A DNA stretch of 62,687 nucleotides, taken from the NCBI RefSeq assembly GCF_012275535.1, contig NZ_JAAVTK010000021.1, positions 1 through 62,687 of the forward strand, read 5' to 3'. The notes under the pieces are model-generated. The model searched no databases, had not been told where the DNA came from, and saw only the letters and a list, made by a program, of their open reading frames with translations. This DNA is from Hymenobacter artigasi (GTDB lineage Bacteria > Bacteroidota > Bacteroidia > Cytophagales > Hymenobacteraceae). Position numbers and translations under genes: made by a program. Below, one piece after another: positions 16,852-25,216 of this stretch (the first letter of the stretch is position 1; each line of letters starts with the position of its first letter).

Positions 16852-17454
16852 TTATTTCCGCTCGTCGGCGCGCTTATACAGCTCCTCGGTTTGTTGCAGG
16901 TGGGCGCGCAGGTTGGGCAGGGCCTGGGCCGCAAAGGCGCGTAGCTCGGCGTTGCTGAGCTGCGTGGCGGCGGCGGCGTAGCGCTGCACGTCGCGCTCGT
17001 GGGCGTCTTTCAGGCTGCGCAGGTACTTCTTGTCGAAGCCGAAGTATTTGCGGTCGTCCACGTCGTTGTAGTGGTCGCGGTCGTCGTCGCTCATCATCCT
17101 GGGCAGGGTAATATTGGCGCGGCCGGCAATGGCTTCCAGCTCCTGGTCCATTTTGGTGTGCTCGGTTTCAATGGTTTTGGCCCATTCCTTCACCTCCAAC
17201 GCAATGGCCTTCTGCTGGGCCAGCTTGCTGATGGCTACTTCGAGCTGGTTGCTGCTGGAAGCGGCTACCGCGAAACCGGCATCGTAGTCGAGCTTTTTCT
17301 TGATTTGTTCGGGCGTTTCGATGGCGGCGGCCACGGTTTCGTTGCGGCGCTCGTTGGCTTGGTTGGCCTGCTGCACGGCATCCTGCGAGCCGGTGCAGGC
17401 AGATAAACCGCTGGCTATTAAAAATAATAAAAGTGCGTTGAGTCGATTTTTCAT
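16852..17454 (-). CDS. DUF4142 lipoprotein (1 of 4)
   Basis: The 200-residue protein is predicted to be a lipoprotein. A short signal peptide ends in the lipobox LSAC with Cys20, followed by a QANQANERR linker and a DUF4142 helical domain. Family marks are a D-x-x-F/V-A segment near residue 60 (DAGFAVAASSSNQLEVAISK), a middle ITLP turn and a C-terminal antiparallel helix ending ALPNLRAHLQQTEELYK. The domain resembles a ferritin-like four-helix bundle, but its biochemical role is unknown. The start at 17454 gives the lipoprotein signal, and a longer open frame upstream does not. Three related genes follow upstream on the same strand, each with its own gap. Confidence 0.88.
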   Translation of the reverse strand: MKNRLNALLLFLIASGLSACTGSQDAVQQANQANERRNETVAAAIETPEQIKKKLDYDAGFAVAASSSNQLEVAISKLAQQKAIALEVKEWAKTIETEHTKMDQELEAIAGRANITLPRMMSDDDRDHYNDVDDRKYFGFDKKYLRSLKDAHERDVQRYAAAATQLSNAELRAFAAQALPNLRAHLQQTEELYKRADERK

Positions 17455-17545
17455 GGAATTCACGTTTGTGTACTGCGCAGCTTGCGCTTGGAAGCCAATC
17501 AATTGAAAAGCTCCCTCTTACTTACGCGTCTTAACTAAAATGGAT

Positions 17546-17574
17546 AAAAAAACCGCTGCAGGAGCGGTTCTTTT
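17546..17574 (-). terminator. Terminator of the second DUF4142 gene
   Basis: Read on the minus strand, AACCGCT pairs with AGCGGTT around a 5-base loop (17551-17569) and is followed by a run of T. It lies downstream of the gene ending at 17618. Confidence 0.75.
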
Positions 17575-17617
17575 ATGGCATATTGGTGCAGAGGCCGGCT
17601 GTGCGGGCGGCTGGGGC

Positions 17618-18268
17618 CTACATCTTCATATCATTGCCTTTCTGCGCCATAGCCAAGTGCTGCTGAACTACGGGCAGCGTTTTGTCGATGAAGCCCTTCA
17701 GGTCGGCATCGTTGGTCATTTTTGCGTGGGCCATCATCGTATTAGCCGTTTTCTGGTGGTCAGCCTGCATCTGAGCCAGGTACTTGGACTCGAATTCTTT
17801 GCCCGACAATTTCTCCATTGCGGGCACCATGGCCTTGTGCTCGGCGTCCATGTCGGTGGGTAGCGTCACGCCTTTTTTAGCGGCAATAACCTTCAGGTCG
17901 GCCGTCGATTTGGCATGGTCAGTAATCATCTTGTTGGCCATTTCCTTGGCCATGCCGGTCACGCCCTTGGCCAGCGCCATTTTGCTTTGCTGAATCTCGT
18001 TTTGGTCGCTGTGTGCGGCCGTCATCATGAATTCGTTGTCGTCTTTGTGGGGGCCGGTAGGGCCGTTGGCATCGCCCATGGCGGTGTTGCCGTTGCTCAT
18101 GGCACTGCCGTCGCCCGCCATGGCTCCGGTCGTATCGGCCCCAGCGGCCGGGGTGTTGGCCATATTGCTGTCGGTAGCCGTGCCGTTGTCGGCCGTTTTA
18201 TTGGCATCGCCGCAGGATGTGAGGGCAAGCAGGCCCGCAGCCAGCAGTGGAAGGAAGGTGGATTTCAT
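17618..18268 (-). CDS. DUF4142 lipoprotein (2 of 4)
   Basis: This is a predicted lipoprotein of 216 residues with lipobox ALTSC (Cys18). After it comes a low-complexity linker of about 65 residues rich in Asn, Thr, Gly, Ala, Met and Asp, longer than in the other three copies. The DUF4142 domain begins around residue 80 (DNEFMMTAAHSDQNEIQQSK), with the conserved KGVTLPTDMD turn and a final helix ending VVQQHLAMAQK. Methionine and histidine are unusually frequent in the domain, so metal binding is conceivable but untested. The start at 18268 was chosen for the signal peptide. Confidence 0.88.
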   Translation of the reverse strand: MKSTFLPLLAAGLLALTSCGDANKTADNGTATDSNMANTPAAGADTTGAMAGDGSAMSNGNTAMGDANGPTGPHKDDNEFMMTAAHSDQNEIQQSKMALAKGVTGMAKEMANKMITDHAKSTADLKVIAAKKGVTLPTDMDAEHKAMVPAMEKLSGKEFESKYLAQMQADHQKTANTMMAHAKMTNDADLKGFIDKTLPVVQQHLAMAQKGNDMKM

Positions 18269-18437
18269 ACGGTTGAAAGGAGAGTAAGTGAGGTGGAAAA
18301 GGGACGTAAAGACAAGCACTAAACCTTGTCGACACAGGCAGTACGCACAAGTCGGGCGAAGTTGTTGCGCCCGGAATATAATTTTAACGATAAGCTGAGC
18401 CGTTGATAGTCAGCTGAATGAACTGCGATAAAACAGA

Positions 18438-18466
18438 TTGGCCCGCCCCGGGTGGGGGCGGGCCAA
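18438..18466 (-). terminator. Terminator of the third DUF4142 gene
   Basis: A 12-base perfect stem (18438-18449 with 18455-18466), TTGGCCCGCCCC with its complement, lies just after the gene ending at 18500. A modest T-rich stretch follows on the minus strand. Confidence 0.65.
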
Positions 18467-18499
18467 TACAGAAAGCGGCTGCTTGCGAATGGCCGTTAA

Positions 18500-19102
18500 C
18501 TACTTAGCGGCATCCACGGTCGGCTTCATTTTGGTCACCATGTCGAGGTGCATTTTCAGCACGGGCACCTGCTTGGCGGCGAAGGCTTTAATGTCGGGGT
18601 CGGAGGCTTTGATGGAAGCATCGGTGAATTCCTTCACGTCCTCCTCGTGGTCCTTCAGCATCTCTTTCATGTATTCCTGGTCCATTTTCACCCCTTTCTC
18701 CTCGGTCACGTCTTTCAGCACGTCTTTGTGGTCGTCGCTGAGGGTGGTAGGCAGGGTGATGTTCTTTTTCGCCGCCAGTGCCATGAGCTCAGCGTTGGCT
18801 TTGGTGTGGTCCGATACCATCTGCCCGGCAAATTTTTTGGCGTCGGGCGTCACGGCGCGGGCGGCCACCGCCTTGCCCAGCTCTACTTCGAGCATGCCGC
18901 CGCTGGCGGCCTTGGCCAGGAACTCGGAGTCGTAGTCCATGCCTTTTTCTTCGACTTTGCCCATGTTCGTATCGGCCGTGGCGCTGTCGGCTTTCATTTC
19001 GTTGGAGTCCTGGGCCTGCTTAACCGAGTCGTTGGAGTTGCAGCTGGCGGTGCCGATGAGCAGTGCCGCGGCGCTGAGCAGGGTGATGAAGGTGCGTTTC
19101 AT
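18500..19102 (-). CDS. DUF4142 lipoprotein (3 of 4)
   Basis: This 200-residue predicted lipoprotein has a signal peptide ending in a lipobox-like GTASC (Cys23). The DUF4142 domain starts near residue 60 with DSEFLAKAASGGMLEVELGK. It contains the KNITLPTTLSDDH turn and ends in VPVLKMHLDMVTK. The segment LEVELGKAVAARA is almost the same in the fourth copy, so these two are the closest pair. The domain is charged (many Lys, Asp, Glu). An open frame extends upstream to 19288, but that part has no signal sequence and overlaps the stop of the next gene, so 19102 is preferred. Confidence 0.88.
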   Translation of the reverse strand: MKRTFITLLSAAALLIGTASCNSNDSVKQAQDSNEMKADSATADTNMGKVEEKGMDYDSEFLAKAASGGMLEVELGKAVAARAVTPDAKKFAGQMVSDHTKANAELMALAAKKNITLPTTLSDDHKDVLKDVTEEKGVKMDQEYMKEMLKDHEEDVKEFTDASIKASDPDIKAFAAKQVPVLKMHLDMVTKMKPTVDAAK

Positions 19103-19178
19103 AGGGAAAGAGTAGGTTGGTGAAGTGGAAGTGGCAAAATCAGTCGGGGTTGATGAAAAATGGCTGAAGAGCCGGTCG

Positions 19179-19790
19179 TTACGGAAGTTTCTCCGCCACA
19201 TCGGCCGCGTCTTTGGCGGCATCAAGCTGCTCCTGCACCGGCGCGTGGAACTTGGCCGCGAAGCCCCGGATATCGCCGTCGTACGCATCGTCGCTCATGT
19301 CATCGAAGGCGTCCTCGTCCTGTTTCTGGGCTTTCACCAGCAGGGCCATCAGGTACTTGTCGAGCTGCGTACCGGTTTGGGTGCTGGCTTCGTGGTAGGC
19401 TGCTTGTTCATCGCCGCCGAGGGCGGCGGGCACGGTCAGGCCCTTGGCGGCGGCCAGGGTGCGCAGGGTGCCCAGCAGCTCCAGGCGCTGCGGCACCAGG
19501 CGGGCCCCGTAGCTGCGCACGGCGGGGGAGGTGGCGCGGGCCTGGGCCAGCTTGCCCAGCTCTACTTCGAGCAAAGCATTGCTGGTGCTCTTCACGAGAA
19601 ATTCGGCATCGGCCTCCTGCTTTTTGGTAATGTCGGCGGTGTCAATTTTCTTCTCGTTTTGCGCCATGGCATTGTCCACGGCATCGGCGTTGCTGCCGTT
19701 GCCCGAGCAACTGCCTAGCAGCGGCAGCGCAACCGCCAGTTGCCAGAAAAACCGGCGCGGCCGAAAAGTAGAATGGAGGAAACGATGCAT
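19179..19790 (-). CDS. DUF4142 lipoprotein (4 of 4)
   Basis: The 203-residue protein is the most divergent in its middle part. It has a basic N-region (HRFLHSTFRPRRFFW), a hydrophobic stretch and lipobox LLGSC (Cys28). The domain starts with DAEFLVKSTSNALLEVELGK, but the central helix is Leu/Arg-rich (RLVPQRLELLGTLRTLAAAK) instead of the usual DHxKxxxEL pattern. An acidic segment follows (DEDAFDDMSDDAYDGD). It lies 76 bp upstream of the third copy. The chosen start at 19790 gives a lipoprotein signal. The frame is open 29 codons further upstream without one. Confidence 0.85.
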   Translation of the reverse strand: MHRFLHSTFRPRRFFWQLAVALPLLGSCSGNGSNADAVDNAMAQNEKKIDTADITKKQEADAEFLVKSTSNALLEVELGKLAQARATSPAVRSYGARLVPQRLELLGTLRTLAAAKGLTVPAALGGDEQAAYHEASTQTGTQLDKYLMALLVKAQKQDEDAFDDMSDDAYDGDIRGFAAKFHAPVQEQLDAAKDAADVAEKLP

Positions 19791-19988
19791 GAGCGGGACG
19801 AAAAGCGCGAGGCTCTTTTGCCGGGCGTGCAGGCTATACGGCCGGCTGAAAATGGGGTTTGACCGAAAGCATCGCAATATTTATTTCGACTGCTTAAACC
19901 CGGCGGTATCTTCCGCTTCCAACCGGCCACAAACGCAGTACTTCGTCCTGTTTCTCACTCTATTCCCAACCCGTTTTTCACCTTCGTT

Positions 19989-20828
19989 ATGCGTACCGCA
20001 ACTCTCCGTTCCTTCGCCCTGGCCTGCCTGGCCAGCGCTGCCCTGCTCACCACCGGCTGCAACCGCAACAACGACGCTACGCCCACCGACGACATCACCA
20101 CGGCCGAAGACCGCACCGACGACAACTCCGAAACTGCCATGAGCTCGGAAGCCGCCCAGATGGCCGGCCCCACCGACCCGCAGGTGCAGGGCTCAACCAA
20201 CATCATCGGCGATGCCGATTTCCGCGCCCGCTTCGGCAGCTGCGCCACCCGCACCTACGATTTCAACACCAAAACCCTCACCATCGACTTCGGCACCACC
20301 AACTGCCTGTGCGCCGACGGCCGCTACCGCCGCGGTAAAATCCTGGTGCGCTTCACCACCGACATCAATCGCCGCACGGCCGGCGCCGTGGTTACCCGTG
20401 TCGATTACTTCGTGAACGACAACCAGCACACCGCCACCCGCACCTTCACCGACATCGGCAGCGGCTCGTTCACCGTTGATGTGACCAACGCCAGCATCAT
20501 CCGCGCCAACAACGGCGGCACCCATTCCTGGACTGCCAGCTGGACCTTTACCCGCACGGCAGGATTCGGCACCCCGCAGGTTTCCGACGACGTGTATAGC
20601 GTAACCGGCTCGGCCACCGGCACCAACCGCAAAAACGTGGGCTACACCGCCACCATCCAGAACCCGCTCATCAAGCGCGCCGACTGCCCCAAGTACTTCG
20701 TGCAGGGCACCACGGTCATCACCAACACCAATAGCAAGTCGATGACGCTGGACTACGGCACCGGCACCTGCGACAACGTAGCCACCGTCACCGTGAACGG
20801 CCATACCCGCACCATTGCCCTGCGGTAG
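19989..20828 (+). CDS. Lipoprotein of unknown function
   Basis: This 279-residue predicted lipoprotein has a signal peptide ending in the lipobox LTTGC (Cys24), followed by a Thr/Asp-rich linker (DDITTAEDRTDDNSE). No named domain is recognised. The mature part is rich in Thr and aromatic residues and alternates hydrophobic and polar residues, as expected for a beta-sandwich. It contains six cysteines after the lipid Cys: a close pair (TNCLCADGR) and others in GSCATRTYDF, RADCPK and GTCDNVAT. These could form disulphides in the envelope. The phrase LTIDFGTTNCLCADGRYRRG recurs near the C terminus as MTLDYGTGTC, suggesting an internal duplication. It faces the DUF4142 genes divergently. Confidence 0.8.
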   Translation: MRTATLRSFALACLASAALLTTGCNRNNDATPTDDITTAEDRTDDNSETAMSSEAAQMAGPTDPQVQGSTNIIGDADFRARFGSCATRTYDFNTKTLTIDFGTTNCLCADGRYRRGKILVRFTTDINRRTAGAVVTRVDYFVNDNQHTATRTFTDIGSGSFTVDVTNASIIRANNGGTHSWTASWTFTRTAGFGTPQVSDDVYSVTGSATGTNRKNVGYTATIQNPLIKRADCPKYFVQGTTVITNTNSKSMTLDYGTGTCDNVATVTVNGHTRTIALR

Positions 20829-20842
20829 TTTTGAATTGTTTG

Positions 20843-20889
20843 CCCACAAAAAAAGTCCTTCCGGTTACCGGAAGGACTTTTTTTGTGGG
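20843..20889 (+). terminator. Terminator after the unknown lipoprotein gene
   Basis: This is a very long, almost loopless stem (20843-20865 with 20867-20889) with core AGTCCTTCCGG and seven-base A and T runs, immediately after the stop at 20828. Confidence 0.9.
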
Positions 20890-21547
20890 TTATGAATCTG
20901 CAAACAGCCTCGGTGCGCCAACAATCAGGCTTTTTGTTGATGCAGCATTAGCAGGAACTACGAGTGCTCATTGGGAGAATGTAGCCGACATATGTTAGCG
21001 CAGCGAGTGAATAAATGAAATAATTTTGGGTGTGAGATGTGGAGTTGGTATTGAGCTGATGCATAGTTTATTGAGTAGTTGTAAATGTTGCGATATATTA
21101 AGCTTTAATAATAAAAAATAAAACAAAAAGCAGATTGTAATTAAAATTATTAGATTATATAAATTTATATAACAAAAAAAGAGCCTTGCATATGCCTTCT
21201 GACTGTAGGCACAATGGCTAAGGCCTGTGACCTCGCGTACTGCCCGGATTTCGGGTGGTCTTCTGGTTCATTTGCCGATTTTGGTATCGGCAATACCTGC
21301 TTACCCTTAGTACTTGCTGCATTCCTACTCTTTCCATAGGAACGAATCTTAGGATTTTCGATAAGCAGCCATCTGCCAGAACTTATGAGGGTTTTTTCCT
21401 GGCCGGCTGGCTGTGGAACGGAGTGCGTTTTGCCCCGCGATTTCCCCTCTCTTGCCGCTACGGTCGCCCGTTGCGCGCCTGCTGCTGACTGGCAGCCCCT
21501 CCGAACGAATAAGCTGCTTTTGGGACTTTACTTTTTACCTGCACCCC
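20890..21547. other. Non-coding spacer, strongly AT-rich at 21050-21190
   Basis: About 650 bases without a convincing gene precede a T9SS cargo gene. The stretch 21100-21180 is made almost only of A and T. A TAATTTTG at 21021-21028 fits the -7 consensus on the plus strand but is far from the next ATG. Open frames after 21255 lead into the T9SS gene and have no protein-like features. The spacer resembles the AT-rich leaders before the two T9SS genes at the right end. Confidence 0.6.
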
Positions 21548-24025
21548 ATGAAAACTCCACTCTATACCTCCCTCTTTTCCCTTGCCGAATTTTCCAAGCG
21601 CCCTAGGACCACGCCGTGGCTCACGGCTTGGTTGTGGCGCATGGCCCTGGTTCTGGTTGTGGGCCTGGGGCTGGCACCCACCCCGGCCCGCGCCCAGAAC
21701 CCCGGCGTGGGCGGCACTCAGGCTGGCTTCGAAATAGACGCCCATTTCTCTTCTGGCATCATTCCGTCCTTCTGGACCGGCTCCGGTCCCAACCAAAACT
21801 ATTTTCCTAGCGTCACCACCTTCGGCGATGACTGGTCACAAGGGCTCACCGGTTCTGCGATGCTCAAGCAGGTCGGGGGAGTGTCGGTAACCGGTGCCAC
21901 GGCCGATGCACGCGGCCTCTGGCAGGTAGATGGCAACTGGGGCACCTCATCGGCCATCGGCGAGTTATCGGTCTTTGCCGGCTCGTCCAATAAGAACGGC
22001 GACGCCATCGGTACCGGGCAAAGCCCCTATTCGGTAGGCACCGGCAGTGGCGGGCCGCAAAAGAACGATATCACCAACACCTTTCTGCACTCACGTCAGG
22101 TGGATAACAAGCTCTGGCTGTTTTTTGGGGCCGAAACCCGCTCGGTGAACGGGGCCAGCTACCTCGACTTCGAGTACAATCAGGCTGGGGTCAAGAAGAT
22201 TGGCAACCAACTCGTGGGCCAGGGTCCCCTGAATGGGCGTACCCTCAACGACTTTCTGTTGGTTATTAACTACACCGGCGGTGGCAACAAGCCAGTCGTG
22301 GGCGTGCGCCGGTGGGTGGCACCCGGCACCTGGTCGAACGAACTGCCCGTGAGCACGCTCGGGGCCTTTGTCACCACCAACACGGCCGATGTGGCGCCGG
22401 TGGCCCCCAACAAGGCCTTCACATCCGACGGAGCCTTCAGCAACACAACCGGGGCGCTGCAATTCGTGGAAGGTGGCCTTAACGTGACCGACGTATTCAG
22501 AGACAGTCCCCTTGACCAGTGCACGCCGCTTGCTACGATTACCGTGAAGACCCGCTCTTCCCCATCGTATACTTCGGAGCTCAAAGACTATGACGTCCTT
22601 AGCTTCCCCCTGACGCCCTCGGCCACGGCCACCGTAGCGGATGTGCCTGCGCAATGCAAGCCTATCAGCGGTTCGACGGTCTTTAGCGTGAGCGGCACCT
22701 ACGGGAACGGGACGCCGACCTGGAGCGCCTCGTCCGGGGTCGTGCTCTCCAACCAAAGCTACTCGGCAGGCGTGGCGACGGCGACGGCCAGCGTCGCCGG
22801 CAACGGGCCGGAAACCGTCACGCTCACTACGGCCAGCTCCAACTCGGCCTGTCCATCCGCGGTGGCTAGTAAGCCCCTTAACATCAATCCCACGCCCGTC
22901 GGCACGAACACGACGATGAGTTCCTGCCCGACGAGCATTGGCGGCCCGACGGCCGTGTTTGACCTGACGAGCAAGAACGGCACCGTCACGGGCGGGGTTA
23001 CGGGCGTCACGGTAGTAGGGTGGTACGAGGGCTACAATGCCACCACCGGGGCCTTTACCGGTTCCATTGCCAGTCCGACCACTTACACTTCGGGCAGCAA
23101 AACGGTGTACGCCCAGCTCAGCGGCACCGGCAGCTGCCTCGGCGTGGCCCAGAATGCGCTGACGCTGATGCCTTCGCCCGTCGGCACGAACGCAATGATG
23201 AGTTCCTGCCCCACCACTGCGGGCGGCACGACGGCCGTGTTTGACCTAACCAGCAAGAACGGCACTGTCACGGGCGGGGTAGTGGGCGTCACGGTAGCGG
23301 GGTGGTACGAAACGTATGCGGCCGGGGCCTTCTCGAATCCCATCACCAGTCCGGTCACATACACTTCAGGCAGCAAAACGGTGTACGCCCAGCTTAGTGG
23401 AGCCAGCAGCTGCCTCGGCGTGGCTCAGAATGCGCTAACGCTGACTCCCTCTCCCGGCCGGCCCGACGTAACCATCACGGAAGCCACGTTATGCGGGACG
23501 CTTTTGGCACCTTCTCTGACCGTGAACTCCCCCGTTACGGGCACCACCTACACTCTTACCCAGACGGGGGTAGCCGGCTCTCGAACCTTTGCCTACCCGG
23601 CCGATGGCACGACGGTCGTGTTCCTGAACCTGGTGGCTGGCAAAGGCTTTAGCATTATCGCCACTAACGCGGGCTGCGTGTCGGCTGCTACAGATTGCAG
23701 CAATTATACCCAGTCTGCTCCAGTTGGCCGCAGTGTTCCAACGGTGGCCCCATCACCGCAGCAGAGCATTCAGACAGAGGCTTACCCGAACCCAACCAGC
23801 AAGGACGCGACAATCAACTTCTCGGTGCCCAAAACCGGGCATGTGCTGGTAAGCGTGTACGATGCGCTGGGCCGGCCGGTGGCCACCCTCTTCGATGGCG
23901 AAGCCACGGCCGGGGAGCAGCGCTCGGTGGTGCTCAAAGGGGCCTCACTGGCCTCGGGCATCTACACGTATCGGGTGGTTGCCGATGGCAAAACCAGGAC
24001 CAACCGCGTTAGCCTCGAAAAATAA
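21548..24025 (+). CDS. Secreted T9SS cargo protein with tandem 94-residue repeats
   Basis: This 825-residue protein is exported and sorted by the type IX system. The ATG at 21548 is followed by a long basic N-region and a hydrophobic stretch ending PARAQ (about residue 50). A domain of about 320 residues with no recognised family follows. Then come beta-rich Ig-like segments, including two tandem units that each start VGTN and contain AVFDLTSKNGTVTGGV and GSKTVYAQLSG. The C terminus is a type A sorting domain (about 750-825) with YPNPTSKDATI, VYDALGRPVATL and a final NRVSLEK. It was probably cleaved and anchored, or released, at the cell surface. A terminator follows at 24048. No sorting partner genes are nearby, which is normal for T9SS cargo. 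Confidence 0.88.
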   Translation: MKTPLYTSLFSLAEFSKRPRTTPWLTAWLWRMALVLVVGLGLAPTPARAQNPGVGGTQAGFEIDAHFSSGIIPSFWTGSGPNQNYFPSVTTFGDDWSQGLTGSAMLKQVGGVSVTGATADARGLWQVDGNWGTSSAIGELSVFAGSSNKNGDAIGTGQSPYSVGTGSGGPQKNDITNTFLHSRQVDNKLWLFFGAETRSVNGASYLDFEYNQAGVKKIGNQLVGQGPLNGRTLNDFLLVINYTGGGNKPVVGVRRWVAPGTWSNELPVSTLGAFVTTNTADVAPVAPNKAFTSDGAFSNTTGALQFVEGGLNVTDVFRDSPLDQCTPLATITVKTRSSPSYTSELKDYDVLSFPLTPSATATVADVPAQCKPISGSTVFSVSGTYGNGTPTWSASSGVVLSNQSYSAGVATATASVAGNGPETVTLTTASSNSACPSAVASKPLNINPTPVGTNTTMSSCPTSIGGPTAVFDLTSKNGTVTGGVTGVTVVGWYEGYNATTGAFTGSIASPTTYTSGSKTVYAQLSGTGSCLGVAQNALTLMPSPVGTNAMMSSCPTTAGGTTAVFDLTSKNGTVTGGVVGVTVAGWYETYAAGAFSNPITSPVTYTSGSKTVYAQLSGASSCLGVAQNALTLTPSPGRPDVTITEATLCGTLLAPSLTVNSPVTGTTYTLTQTGVAGSRTFAYPADGTTVVFLNLVAGKGFSIIATNAGCVSAATDCSNYTQSAPVGRSVPTVAPSPQQSIQTEAYPNPTSKDATINFSVPKTGHVLVSVYDALGRPVATLFDGEATAGEQRSVVLKGASLASGIYTYRVVADGKTRTNRVSLEK
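22895..23452 (+). repeat. In-frame tandem repeat inside the T9SS cargo gene
   Basis: Two direct units, 22895-23176 (282 bases) and 23177-23452 (276 bases), are very similar at DNA level and encode 94- and 92-residue modules. The length difference is a two-codon indel near TGAFTGSIAS / GAFSNPITS. Confidence 0.9.
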
Positions 24026-24047
24026 GGCTCACCGGTTAGTTGGAATG

Positions 24048-24078
24048 AAAAGGCCCGTTCTTATGGAACGGGCCTTTT
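24048..24078 (+). terminator. Terminator after the T9SS cargo gene
   Basis: A 13-base perfect stem (24048-24060 with 24066-24078) has core GGCCCGTTC and flanking A and T runs, 22 bases after the stop. Confidence 0.88.
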
Positions 24079-24089
24079 TAGTTTAGTGC

Positions 24090-24384
24090 TTATTGGCTCT
24101 TAAAAGCTGGCTTTTACTTCTTGCTGTACGCCTTCATCCCCTCAGCATAATTCTCCGATTCCGTAGGTTTCGTAGTCCAGCATCTCATCCAGCGTGGCTG
24201 CGCTAGCGGTGTTCAGCATTTGCTTGATGAAGCCGATGGATTTGGTGGGAGCAGAGGCGTAGCGGGCCGCCTGCTTTAAAGCATCTTGCTACTCATAGCT
24301 CGGCGGGTTATTAAAGGCGTTGAATACGTCCGAACAGTTAGGGGCGATGGTAGCCACGCCATCGGGGTGCACGTCGTAAAGCAT
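24090..24384 (-). pseudogene. Enoyl-CoA hydratase/isomerase (crotonase) remnant with internal deletion
   Basis: The minus-strand translation gives two recognisable pieces of one crotonase. The first is MLYDVHPDGVATIAPN followed by DVFNAFNNPPSYE, an in-frame TAG, then QDALKQAAR, which is the family's first 40 residues. The next codons read YASAPTKSIGFIKQMLN and LDEMLDYETYG, which belong about 150-170 residues later in a normal enzyme. A one-base shift follows (AEGMKAYSKK in the next frame), then a TAA within what would be the final KKxKPAFKSQ. The oxyanion-hole and acyl-CoA-binding centre is therefore deleted, with two nonsense codons and one frameshift. It starts 4 bases after the ispD stop. 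Assignment to a PaaG-like enzyme is from pattern recall. Confidence 0.75.
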
Positions 24385-24387
24385 ATG

Positions 24388-25104
24388 CTACAAGCCCAGC
24401 AGTGCCTCCGCAATCAGTAAATCTTCGGGCGTCGTTATTTTCAGGTTGCGGTAGTCGCCTTCCACCAGCTGCACGCGGCAGAGGTCGTCTACCACCGTGG
24501 CATCGTCGGTGAAGGTGGCCAGCTCGGGCATGGCGTAAGCGCGGCGCAGCAGGTCGATTTCGAAGGTTTGAGGCGTTTGCATCAGGCGCAGGCGGCTGCG
24601 GTTCTGGGCTGCCGAGCCGTGCTGCGACACCAGCCGGACCGAGTCCTTGGGCATCACGGCGGCCGCGGCGGCCGCGTGGGTGGCGGCGGCGGCATAGGTA
24701 CGTTCCACCACCAAGCGCGACACCAGCGGCCGCACGCCATCGTGCACCGCCACGAGGCCTTCCGGGTGCCCTTGCAGTGCCGCCAAGCCCTCCTTCACCG
24801 AGGCCCAGCGCGTGGCTCCGCCCGCCACCAGCCGGTGCGGGATGTCGATGCTGAACTGCGCGCACAGCGCCTGCCAGGTATCGAGCTGGTCGGCTGGCAG
24901 CACCACCACAATGTCCGCCACGCCCAGCGCCGGCTCGGCAAAGCGGCGCAGCGTGTGCAGCAGCACGGGTTCGCCGCACAGCAGCAGAAACTGCTTGGGC
25001 CGGTCGGCCCCCATGCGGGTGCCACTGCCGCCCGCCACCAGAATAGCGAATCTGGGGACTTGGGGACTTGGGGACTTGGGGGCTTGGTTGGAATAGGTAT
25101 TCAT
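24388..25104 (-). CDS. ispD: 2-C-methyl-D-erythritol 4-phosphate cytidylyltransferase
   Basis: This is the third enzyme of the MEP isoprenoid pathway. It joins CTP to methylerythritol phosphate. The protein has 238 residues and an intact nucleotidyltransferase signature, LVAGGSGTRMGADRPKQFL, at residues 22-40. It also has the VHDGVRPLV segment, QTPQTF, TDDATVV and a final ITTPEDLLIAEALLGL. The unusual part is residues 7-18 (QAPKSPSPQVPR), encoded by an 8-nt tandem repeat (25054-25085) between the ATG at 25104 and the first beta strand. A start 12 codons further upstream would overlap the queA terminator and is rejected. queA lies upstream on the same strand. Confidence 0.95.
   Translation of the reverse strand: MNTYSNQAPKSPSPQVPRFAILVAGGSGTRMGADRPKQFLLLCGEPVLLHTLRRFAEPALGVADIVVVLPADQLDTWQALCAQFSIDIPHRLVAGGATRWASVKEGLAALQGHPEGLVAVHDGVRPLVSRLVVERTYAAAATHAAAAAAVMPKDSVRLVSQHGSAAQNRSRLRLMQTPQTFEIDLLRRAYAMPELATFTDDATVVDDLCRVQLVEGDYRNLKITTPEDLLIAEALLGL
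25054..25085 (-). repeat. Octamer tandem repeat inside the ispD coding start
   Basis: Four consecutive 8-base units (CCAAGCCC once, then CCAAGTCC three times, read on the minus strand) encode residues 7-17 of IspD. Eight is not a multiple of three, so gain or loss of one unit would shift the frame of everything downstream. Confidence 0.9.
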
Positions 25105-25120
25105 CGGCGCGAAGTTCTGA

Positions 25121-25162
25121 CAAAAAAGAAGCGCCGACATTCCTCAAAAGGAACATCGGCGC
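25121..25162 (-). terminator. Terminator between queA and ispD
   Basis: On the minus strand a 14-base stem (25149-25162 with 25131-25144, two wobble mismatches, core GCGCCGA) is followed by a run of six T. It ends 17 bases before the ispD ATG, so ispD needs its own promoter or read-through. Confidence 0.75.
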
Positions 25163-25216
25163 TCAAAATTTGGAATTCGAAGACCAAGGCAATAGGAAGG
25201 ACGGGCCGGAAAAAAA

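Noticed and set aside
21255..21488. 77-codon frame before the T9SS cargo gene
   Set aside because: It has no signal, domain or start context and overlaps the leader of the next gene.
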